This document shows, in pieces, positions 10,801 to 22,900 of a stretch of DNA of 64,000 bases (position 1 is the first letter of the stretch; each line of letters starts with the position of its first letter). The position numbers were made by a program, and so were the translations under genes. The DNA is from Ridgeia piscesae. Its lineage: Eukaryota > Annelida > Polychaeta > Sabellida > Siboglinidae. Under the pieces are notes generated by a model. That model was given only the letters and a program-made list of their open reading frames with translations, was not told the origin of the DNA and did not search any database. The DNA lies in contig JAODUO010000435.1 in the NCBI GenBank assembly GCA_025642075.2, forward strand, positions 57,501 through 121,500. Direction: 5' to 3'.

Positions 10801-13800
10801 AAAGGGGTAAAATAACCAGATCCAAAATATAACCCATCACAGCGGACAGGGTATTGAGTCTTCCAGAAAAGTCTGTTTTAAGCGTTTGTTGAAACGCATA
10901 CCATACTGTTCAAAGTCCAGTTAATATCCCTTTCATTTAATCCCAAACTTATAAAATATGCACATTTTCATCAAGTTTACATAATACATATTCAAAATCA
11001 GTAGATACAGATGAGGTGTTATTTTAAAGCTGGGGCGGAAATTGTAAAATTGAAAGTTTGGAGTTATATTGTTTGTATCGCCAAGTTGACAAGAATTAAG
11101 ATGGAAAACCCCACGTTAAGATGACGGTGATTTCTCTACGTCCTTCTTTGGGATGTTGTTTGTGATGATTCCACTTGGGTTTTTGAGTTTCTGGTGATTT
11201 AGGTGCCATACAAGTGATTATTTTGTAATCCATTATTAATGTAAGAATGATAATGAACAACAGATAAGTTGTATGGCCCATTGATGAAAAAATTATTTGA
11301 CATTTATTATGTTGTCACCGCACACAATGGATACAAGTTTTCCGGTGTTGTCATTTCATTGCGTTTTTCTCGAGTGTGTCTTACTTGTCTGTGAATTCTC
11401 CACAGGTCGACACAAAGTGGCAAGTTCAACTGCGGTCAAAAGTCACCAACACAGGTCAGTAGGAATCCATATAGCAAACATAATTATTAGTACTAATGTT
11501 TAACACTTTAATTGTTATTTGTAATTTGTTTTATTTAAAAAAATTATAATAATATATGCAATGATGAGGCAGTTGTCGAAGAATGTCTCTTCGATGCTGA
11601 AGTTGAGGGGTTTCGACACCAAGAAAGACAGGCTTGTAGTTTTACACAGTAATTGAAAGATGGCTGAATATTTCCCATAAAAGTTGAGATGGTGTTTGAT
11701 TTAACAGTTCTCTTACGTACAATTGCTAGCAGCGTGAATATGTTTAATAAATAATAATTGGTTCATGTCCTGCCATGTATGGACAGCACTGCCCAAGTTC
11801 TTTCACTCTACATTGCGCCAGTTCACTCAGCTGCATGAATGTATACATAGCTATAGACAGTGGTGGATATATGTGTATGAATAGTCTACACATTAACTGC
11901 GGTGTGACTGGATGCTTCCAAGAGAAGTTGACATAGTGTTCGATTGAACAGGTCTGCCAGGGAGGATTGGATACTGCACTGTATACGAACTTACCTTTAT
12001 AAAACTTAATTTAAAAAACTCACCTTTAGGTCTGGCTACAAGCCTGCGGGTCACATTGGCAAGGTGGGGTGGCAGGCGAGAGGAGGGCCACAGAGAGACA
12101 TCGACGTACTCGTGGAGTTCCAACTGAACAAGGTCAGTGAGTACATCGTTGCACACCAGGGGTCGCTGCAGGCAGCAGTACCTGAATATGCCTGAGCTTT
12201 GTTGTTGTCCTCTTGTTGTTGTCCTCTTGTTGTTGTCCTCTTGTTGTCCTCTTGTTGTTGTCCTCTTGTTGTTGTCCTCTTGTTGTTGACCTCTTGTTGT
12301 TGTCCTCTTGTTGTTGTCCTCTTGTTGTCCTCTTGTTGTCCTCTTGTTGTTGTCCTCTTGTTGTTGCCTCTTGTTGTTGTCCTCTTGTTGTTGTCCTCTT
12401 GTTGTTGTCCTCTTGTTGTTGTCCTCTTGTTGTTGTTCTCTTGTTGTTGTCCTCTTGTTGTTGACCTCTTATTGTTGTCCTCTTGTTGTTGTCCTCTTGT
12501 TGTCGTCCTCTTGTTGTTGTCCTCTTGTTGTCGTCCTCTTGTTGTCCTACTCTTGTTGTCGTCCTCTTGTTGTGTCCTCTTGTTGTTGTCCTCTTGTTGT
12601 TGTCCTCTTGTTGTTGTCCTCTTGTTGTTGACCTCTTGTTGTTGTCCTCTTGTTGTTGTCCTCTTGTTGTTGCCCTCTTGTTGTTGTCCTCTTGTTGTTG
12701 TCCTCTTGTTGTTGTCCTCTTGTTGTTGTCCTCTTGTTGTTGACCTCTTGTCCTCTTGTTGTCGTCCTCTTGTTGTTGACCTCTTGTTGTTGTCCTCTTG
12801 TTGTTGTCCTCTTGTTGCCTCTTGTTGCCCTCTTGTTGTTGTCCTCTTGTTGTTGTCCTCTTGTTGTTGTCCTCTTGTTGTGTCCTCTTGTTGTTGTCCT
12901 CTTGTTGTTGTCCTCTTGTTGTTGTCCTTGTTACCTCTTGTTGTCCTCGGGCCTCTTGTTGTTGTCTGTACCTCTTGCCTTGTTGTCCTCTTGTTGTTGT
13001 CCTCTTGTTTTCTCTTGTCCCTCTTGTTGTCTCTCTTAACGTGAGGTCTGGCCATGGTTGTCATCTTAACTTTGCTTTTTCCTCTCTCACTTTCTCTCAC
13101 TGCTCTATCTTTCTGGTTCTCATTCTCTCCACTTAGTCTCTCTGCCTCCAGCCTCCAACCTTTTTCCCTCCACTTTCCTGGCATCTGCTCTAATTGCCAA
13201 TTGTTCATCTCCCATTCTTTTCACATGTCCGGCCCATTTCAACCTACTCCTCACCAGTGTATTCTTTAAACTTTCCCTCACCCCAACCTCCACCCTCAGT
13301 TCGTCCATTCTTCTCTGATCTACTTTCTTCACTCCCACGATTCTTCTTTTCCAATTCTTCTCGCAAACCTGAACTTTCTCCTGTTGTTTTTCTGTTAGTG
13401 CCATCGTTTCTAAATGCCTGAGTGTAGGGGCGTATTAAAACTGAATATTAAAACTGCATCTGCAAAACGATCCAGTGATGGCAATTTCTTTCAGTAAGTT
13501 AGCAGATCATATTGAAGATTCACTAACAAATGTAAAGATTTTGAAATGCTGACATTTGCCTTACCTAATTAGTGCTAACCTTCTGCCAGTGTGTCACACG
13601 GAAGTAATAATAGTGACGCTTACTGACAAATCCTCGACTTTTTAATAAGTTTATTGTAAAACATTCCTCATCATCAAATGTTTCTGAACCGTCCAGATCC
13701 GGGTGCAGCACGAGGTGTTTCCGGACAACACGGAGCAGGCGTCCAGGCAGATCCTGCTCATCTCGGAGGTGGAGATCCGCGACCGTTTGACTTCCTCCAA

Positions 13801-16800
13801 GATCAACAAGTTCCTGTACCAGTTCACATCGGACGCCCTGCCGCGCCAGTCCCACGCCAACATGGTGGGTGGCCTGTGGATCGTGTCAGACAGAATGTTG
13901 AAGTCTACTATTTAACAAGATTTAGATTTAACAAGGATTGCCACCTAGACATTCAACTCTAGATGGCAGGTGGACTAGGAAGGCCTTTGGCTGATCGAGA
14001 GTCCAACCTATCTATCTAAGTATATCCCGCCCTTCTTAGGTATATGTCGATTTTATTTTAAAATATATTAACACTACTAGCACCTGCACAATCAGCTGAT
14101 AATCTGTTCCATTGTTTACTGTTCTTTGTGAAAATGAAAATTTTCTAATATCTAGTCTACACTGTTTCTTTGCTAATGTCCTCTAGTGCTTCTCTCTTCA
14201 TTGACCAAGAAAACAATATTTCTGTCAATATTTTCATACCCATTCAATATTTTAAACACCTCAATCTGATCTCTCAATCTTCTGGTTTCTAGTGTTGTTA
14301 AACCACATTCTTTTAGACGCATTTCATAACTAATATTCCTGAGTTTTTGTATCATTTTATTGCTCTCCTTTGTACTCTTTCTAGCATATCAATATCCTTC
14401 TTGCGATATGGGCACCATGCTTGTATACAATATTGTTTTGTACAGCGGTATTATTAGTTCTTTTTCTTTGTACACTATATTTCGCCTAATTAATCTAAGA
14501 ATTTGGTTTCCCTTCGCTGCTGCAATTCCACACTGCTCTGATACCATCATGTCAGCAGTAATAGTTAACCCTAAGTACTATTGTAGGAGAGAGAAATGTC
14601 GTCAACTGTCCTCCCCCCAAGTATCAAGTCTCATATGTTTGTTCTGTACGTCAACCCCTGGATCTGTGGCACTAACAAATGCACAAAAGACTGTTTCATA
14701 ATTTTTTTATTTAACCATTTCAGTGCCACTGATTCCAACAATTTTCCGTTTTGTGAAGGAGTGCCATGTAGCCAATTGCGTTGATCTCGTTTTTCAGCAT
14801 CTACTTCAGTTGTCATTTTAGACAGCAATCATTTAAATAAATCTTGTTAAATATTGGTTTGTCTTCAGAAGCTAGCTGAAGATTCCTGAATATTCATATA
14901 ATATCAGCTGTGATTGGCCCAAACTGGAATCGATAAAACTTAGAGGGAATGAGGTGATTGGATAATATGCTCAGCCTTGCTTCCATGTTTCAACAAGATG
15001 ATATGACAGGGATACTAGTTATCACTGTGTTACTTACGTATATGGCTACCACTGTTATGACAACAACACATTTGCAATATGTCATAAAAGTTGTATTTTG
15101 GATAATCTGCTTTCAGACATTTTAACAAATAATTTTTTTACTGTTTAAACTGTTGAGTATACATATCTCACTACAATCTGTGTAATTTAATTTCACAGGT
15201 TTACGCAGTAACAGTTAGAACTTTAAGGGCAAACTATTTCCTGTGTGACTCTAGCTGGTGGTGAAACTGACCCACGTCCGGCCAGATCCAACGCAGACAG
15301 CCCAGGAATGCTCCCTCAAGGTGTCTCTCCAGCCACTCCGACTCAACGTTGACCAGGTCAGTCTGACCACTATGTGTCACGTTGCTGAACAGGTTTAAAA
15401 CGTAACTTTTCAATACCTCAGAGTGGTGGATTCCACTTGTGATTATAATCAAAAAGGTAAGGTCTTGTCTGGCATGACATCCAAGCTTTATAATTTATTC
15501 TGTCAAACCTGTTCAGTTACACACCATCTGAACTTCTCTGGAAAGCATTAAGTCATGCTGACTATTCATATAAAAATATCCACCACTGCCTATAGCCAGG
15601 TACTTATCCATGCAGTTTAATGAACTGGAACAACGTAGAATGAACAAACTTGAGATGATTGCTCATTGAAAACAACCAGTTTGTCACACTACCTGTTAAT
15701 AATTATCTCTTTCGCAGTTTCCGGGTAAAGAAATATGCAAACTCGCATTAAACCATAGCATTTTTGTGTAAACCGTCATTAGCTCGGTAATACTTTCTGT
15801 CAACAGGACGCGGACAAGTGACAGTGTTGAGCCATTAATATATATTGAAGTTATACCGCCTGCCAAATTGTGTTTAACATACCTGAACAAAATCTTTGCT
15901 GTTTAGTATTTTGTGCCATGAAATATAAACAAAATAATACGAGAATAAACAAGTGTATTTATAATATAGTGGACAGTGGCCTGTTTGACCACAAATGTTC
16001 AGAACACTTGTTACGTCCTCTTGTTGAGAACAACCAAATCAACAACGTGTCTGTTAATACATGTTTTTTCAAATGTAGTGATAACTTGGTTCATGTCATT
16101 TAGTAAATGATTTACCTCTCGAGAAAATTTTTTGGTTTCACGAAATATTCAAAAACAAAAACATTTCTCGAGAGGTAAATAATTCACTGTTATTAATTAC
16201 CTCGTTTGCATATTTTGGGTAAAGAAACAGATAAACTGCCATTAAGTTACAACCTTTTTGTGTAGACCATCATTAACTCGCTGACACTTTCGCCGACAGG
16301 ATGCGTTGTTCTTCCTCCGGTCGTTTTTCCTCGGCATCTCCGGAGACGAATCGAAGACGGAGCAGGCCGCCACCGTCAACCCAACCGTGGCCTCCCCAGG
16401 TGCTGCAGTCAGGCCCCCCGGGGTACACCCCCCGACCCTCCTCCACCCCTCCCCCTGTCATGTCGCTCGGACAGGTGCCTGTGTCGGAAGACATCGCCCA
16501 GGAGCTGTTTGTGAAGTTCGATGAACTGAGCGAAGGAGAGGACGGAGGAGAGATGGAGGTGGAGGAGGACCTCGTGAGCTCACAGCCGGTCTTCTTTAAG
16601 TAAGTCTTAAGTATGTCTTAAGTATGTCTTAAGTGTTCTGAGGTATCGCTTTTGTGTGTGTCTGGTATGGTGGGGTGGGGGGGGGTGGAAAGTCATAACG
16701 TACCCTCATCCACTCACCAGAGTTGGAATTGTAACGGCAAGTCAATACATTTTTAGAAAATGTAAATATATACATAAATAAATATATATTATGACAAGTA

Positions 16801-16870
16801 ATAATACATATGTATATGTGTATACTGAGGGCTATATTATATATGAGCAGCCTCCATAATCTAAATCACA

Positions 16871-16954
<84 letters not shown>

Positions 16955-19900
16955 CACACACAACATATATATATATATTATATACACTGTGTATACAAAT
17001 AAGTATACACGCACATAACAAATACTAATAAATTGATAAATTTCATGTGAGAAACTGCATCATAGGGATCATACACTGTTACATCTCAAGAAACGTTGTT
17101 GTCTTATAGCACGACCTTTTCCCGTGACCTTCAGCAGACTGACATTGCTTTAGCAGGACTGGCGGGAGCTACAGTCTAGTCCCACGTGTCTGTTTAGTGA
17201 AGGCTTTCTTCCGTGGATATCGATTGCCTGCTTTATCGTCCTTCTGAACACTGATGACCTGTTGTCATAAATGGAAGTGTACCTTTTCTAGAGGTCACTT
17301 CTACGCAAGAGAATTTAATTCGCCAGTTTGTACCCGAGTAGATGAGTGAATTCTGTTGCTCAGTGGGTGTGTGGTAGTCATTGCTGCTGGGTGTGTGTGT
17401 GTGGTGGTTGTCGTGTGTGTGTATGTGTGGGTGGTAGGCTAGTGTGTGTCATTGTGCGTTCTGTTTGCAGGAGTTTCATCTTCTCACCTGACGTGCCAAT
17501 ACGACTGGACTACCACGGCAAGAGAGTGGACATGGAACAGGTGGGTAGTGGACAGTGAGTGGTGGTCAGTGTGTGTCTGTGTATGGTACACAGTGTGATG
17601 TACGTGGCGTATAGTAGTCTGTGGTGGTCAATCATTGAGAGTACTGGTCTGCCGTCTTCAGCCTTCCAAAATTATCCATCTGCACCCCATGAAATCTCCA
17701 ACTGCACCCTTCACACTAAAATAATCCATCTGCACCCCATGAGATTTCCAACTGCACCCTTCACACTAAAATAATCCATCTGTACCCCATGAAATCTCCA
17801 ACTGCACCCTTCACACTAAAATAATCCCTCTGTACCCCATGAGATCTCCAACTGCACCCTTCACACTAAAATAATCCATCTGCACTCCATGAAATCTCCA
17901 ACTGCACCCTTCACACTAAAATTATCCATCTGCACCCCATGAGATCTCCAACTGCACCCTTCACACTAAAATAATCCCTCTGTACCCCATGAAATCTCCA
18001 ACTGCATCCTTCACACTAAAATAATCCCTCTGCACCCCATGAAATCTCCAACTGCACCCTTCACACTAAAATAATCCCTCTGCACCCCATGAAATCTCCA
18101 ACTGCACCCTTCACACTAAAATAATCCATCTGCACCCCACGAAATCTCCAACTGCACCCTTCACACTAAAATAATCCATCTGCACCCCACAAAATCTCCA
18201 ACTGCACCCTTCACACTAAAATAATCCATCTGCACTCCATGAAATCTCCAACTGCACCCTTCACACTAAAATAATCCATCTGCACCACATGAAATCTCCA
18301 ACTGCACCCTTCACACTAAAATAATCCATCTGCACCACATGAAATCTCCAACTGCACCCTTCACACTAAAATAATCCATCTGCACTCCATGAAATCTCCA
18401 ACTGCACCCTTCACACTAAAATAATCCATCTGCACCACATGAAATCTCCAACTGCACCCTTCATACTAAAATAATCCATCTGCACCACATGAAATCTCCA
18501 ACTGCACCCTTCACACTAAAATAATCCATCTGCACTCCATGAAATCTCGAACTGCACCCTTCACACGAAAATAATCCATCTGCACCACATGAAATCTCCA
18601 ACTGCACCCTTCACACTAAAATAATCCATCTGCACCACATGAAATCTCCAACTGCACCCTTCACACTAAAATAATCCATCTGTACCCTATGAAATCTCCA
18701 ACTGCACCCTTCACACTAAAATAATCCATCTGTACCCCATGAAATCTCCAACTGCACCCTTCACACTAAAATAATCCATCTGCACTCCATGAAATCTCCA
18801 ACTGCACCCTTCACACTAAAATAATCCATCTGTACCCCATGAAATCTCCAACTGCACCCTTCACACTAAAATAATCCATCTGTACCCCATGAAATCTCCA
18901 ACTGCACCCTTCACACTAAAATAATCCATCTGCACCACATGAAATCTCCAACTGCACCCTTCACACTAAAATAATCCATCTGTACCCCATGAAATCTCCA
19001 ACTGCACCCTTCACACTAAAATAATCCATCTGCACTCCATGAAATCTCCAACTGCACCCTTCACACTAAAATAATCCATCTGCACCACATGAAATCTCCA
19101 ACTGCACCCTTCACACTAAAATAATCCATTTGCACCACATGAAATCTCCAACTGCACCCTTCACACTAAAATAATCCATCTGCACCACATGAATCTCCAA
19201 CTGCACCCTTCACACTAAAATAATCCATCTGCACTCCATGAAATCTCCAACTGCACCCTTCACACTAAAATAATCCATCTGCACACCATGAAATCTCCAA
19301 CTGCACCCTTCACACTAAAATAATCCATCTGCACACCATGAAATCTCCAACTGCACCCTTCACACTAAAATAATCCATCTGCACCACATGAAATCTCCAA
19401 CTGCACCCTTCACACTAAAATAATCCATCTGTACCCCATGAAATCTCCAACTGCACCCTTCACACTAAAATAATCCATCTGCACCCATGAAATCTCCAAC
19501 TGCACCCTTCACACTAAAATAATCCATCTGCACCACATGAAATCTCCAACTGCATCCTTCACACTAAAATAATCCATCTGCACACCATGAAATCTCCAAC
19601 TGGGCTTACCTTCAGATTTCTTCACCTGCAACCACATCCCCCTCCTTGAATCCCCAAACTGCTCCCTTTTATGCTCGCAAACACCTCAAATTTAACTTCT
19701 TGACATTAACAAAATATGCCACACCTCCCCTTTTGGTCTGTTCACGCGGAAATATGTTACTTTAACAAAGAGACTGCATTTACACTCTGCACCTCCATAG
19801 TTCACAGGCCTTTAGAAGCATGTCATGTGATTGATGTCATGTTATATGTGTCATGTGATCTCCACCTTACAGGGTACTCTAGTCGGTCTACTTATCGGAC

Positions 19901-22900
19901 TGGCCCAGCTGAACTGCTCCGAACTGAAACTGAAGCGACTTCACCACAGACATGGGTAGGAATCTCTCTTTACGAAACCCCAGTGATATGTACACACATT
20001 AACAATCTATATTATAAAACACTGTTTCTCTGTTTGTGTCTGACCCAATATCTCCATCAGTTTTGCGTATTTCAGGCTGATATTTTTCATGAGACCTGGG
20101 GTGGTTCGTGGATTTACATTTTTCTAAATTCTTCTGGGGCTGGAGAACGTGGGGGGCGCAGTATTAAAAAATACTGTTTGTGGAGTTCCATCAGAGGAAT
20201 TTCATCTTTTTGTGCATCACCATAAAGACAATTATGCATACTTATTAAATCGTAGATGTTAGAGAATCATCACCACTTATCACAGGCATCAATTCTACTT
20301 GCCACGTATTAACGTTTTGTTAGGTCGTACCTATGGGCACACACGTACACATATTTCTGGGACATGTTGAAACAATGTAACACAATTTTCAAATGTATTA
20401 GCGTGGGTGACTGCCTTCTTTTCCCCAAGCATTGCAGGGTAATGTGGCTAGTTTAGCATAATAGATACATGTACAGGTGTTTTATGGTTTTACTTGCTTC
20501 AATACAAAAACATCGCAACGGATATAAAAGGTCAACATACATTTTACATACGTTTTAGTTCTATCAGTTCGTAAACCAGTTTCTAATGTTTTTGTAGCCT
20601 TCTGGGGTTTGACCGACTCATTAAGTATGCCTTAAATGAGTGGCTCGGGGATATCACCAAGAACCAATTACCCAGCATCCTCGGAGGCATCGGACCAATA
20701 CATTCGCTTGTCCAGCTTGGTGAGTCTGCAGCGATTTATTCTGCCCTCTTATTCTTTGATTCAGTCATAATTTACAAGCACAACTTCCAAAATGTGTACA
20801 GTTTAGTGTCTCAAATATGACTAGTTGGGTGTATTTATAGTTTGTGAAGTTAGACAGGTGTGTTAGTGCACAGTTGGAGAACAATTAATAGATATATCGT
20901 ATTCATTCCATTAAGTATTCAGTGTGCTTAAAAATATTGGAGAAGGGCAAAGTATTAAAAATTACGTTCTTATAAGCATACACCCATTTAATCACATTTA
21001 ATCACTCTTTATTTGGTTCGCAAAATGATGTCAGTGTACCACACTAGGTGGTGACACCTCTGTATCCATTCACCAGGTGGCGCATCACACCAACAAGTGT
21101 GGCATCCATGATTTGTTTGTGCTAGCATTTTGTTGTGTGTTCGATAGTCTCAATTTGGTCAAATATTTATGGTTACATTAAGTTTATAACAAGTTATGAT
21201 AGTCAAACATTGCAGATAATTAGCAGTAGTGACACAGGCAGACAGACACCCGAGGCAACGGGTGCTAGAGATGTTTTACTATTATTATTATAAAAACATA
21301 CAACATAAACGTGTGGTCCCCTCCTTCATCTCTGCTGTCCAGGGGCAGTGGTCAGTTAAGACACTGCTGAATCAGTCTGCTAGTGCATTCTCCCCCCAGT
21401 TCCCTGTCTATAGCCATCTCCCTCCACTTCATGTCCTCCCCTCATCTGTGCATGTCCCTCACACTCTCCCCACCTGCGACCTTCCGCTTCCTCTGTGTCT
21501 TTGATGTTTGTGTCTGTCTTTTATCTTTGCCAATTTTCCTGCTGTCATCCTTTCCACATGACCTGCCCATTGCATCCGATCCGATCCGATCCGATCCGAT
21601 CCGATCCGATCCGATCCGATCCGATCCGATCCGATCCGATCCGATCCGATCCGATCCGATCCGATCCGATCCGATACAACTTCATGCTAAAACTCCTGTT
21701 AACTTAAAAAAAGGTAAAGATAAGTTCTTATATAGCACAGTATCCTCTTCAGGACATCTCAAAGCTCTTTGCAGTATTCCATAGCCGACCTAGTCAATCA
21801 AACACCATCACAACTTCTCTGGGAAGTATCCAGCCACCTGCAATTAATACGCAAAGGCTGCTCATACAAATGTCCACCACCGTCTGTGGCCAGGTATTCA
21901 TTCATACAACTGAGTGAACTGAAGCAATGTAGAGCAAAAAAACTTGCTCAAGGTTTAACACCACAGCACAGGATTCGAACCTGGGTTCTCTTAGTTGAGA
22001 GTCCAAAGCTCTACCCCTGTGGCAATGTGCTGTGTTAAGTTATTTTGCATACCAATTTCTTACCTCAGATCATTCATCTTTCATCTCTCTACCTTCTTTC
22101 TTCTTATCCTTCGCATTCAGCCGTTCTCAGAAACTTTCAGATTCTGTAGTTGCCTGTCTTACAAACACACACTTCTAGCATCCCTCGTTGAGACAAATGA
22201 TGCCCCCTAGCGAGTGAAGTGTTCGGTGTTTTCAGTACAGGGCGTGCGGGACTTGTTCTGGCTGCCAGTGGAGCAGTACCAGAGAGACGGTCGAATCATG
22301 CGTGGACTCCAGCGCGGCGCGCACTCCTTCGTCACGTGCACCGCGATGTCAGCCCTCGGAGCTCACCAACAGGGTGGTTCAAGGGGTCCAGGTAGGTGGC
22401 GCCATGTGTCCCTGTTTTGCCGCATGAAAATCGCAGCACGTGTTAAGATGTGACGCATTGCACATAAAAACATATTTATCTTGCATCATAAGATATGAGT
22501 GTGAGTGACTCAGGATGATAATAGTGTCTAAATTGCCCATATTAAATCAATTTGTTTGATGGACTGAACTTATTCCATTTTAATCCAGTTCATTACAAGA
22601 AAACCACAACAAACTTCCTACATTTTGGGTTCATCATACAAATATACTATCAAGTTATAAACAAACAGTAGTTACTGAAGAAATATCTGATGCTAGGCAA
22701 ATATTTGTGTAGGTGTGTTCATGTGTATAATAAGGAAATTATGTAACCTCATAGAATATGACACTCAATCAGAATATGTGATAAATAACTATTTTTAAGA
22801 ACACAATAAGCCAGTCAGGTAACCTGTGAAAAAGCATTATGAGTTTACTTGAAATTCATGTCAATTATATACATTTGGCGTAAAATTACACATTGCACAT

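Noticed and set aside
12051..13208. 385-codon frame rich in NNKRTTTRGQQQ
   Set aside because: Antisense reading of the 14-bp CCTCTTGTTGTTGT array.
21960..22020. functional tRNA gene
   Set aside because: The B-box and tRNA-like segment is the head of a SINE with mismatched stems and a SINE body attached; the same applies at 45990, 51490 and 57915.
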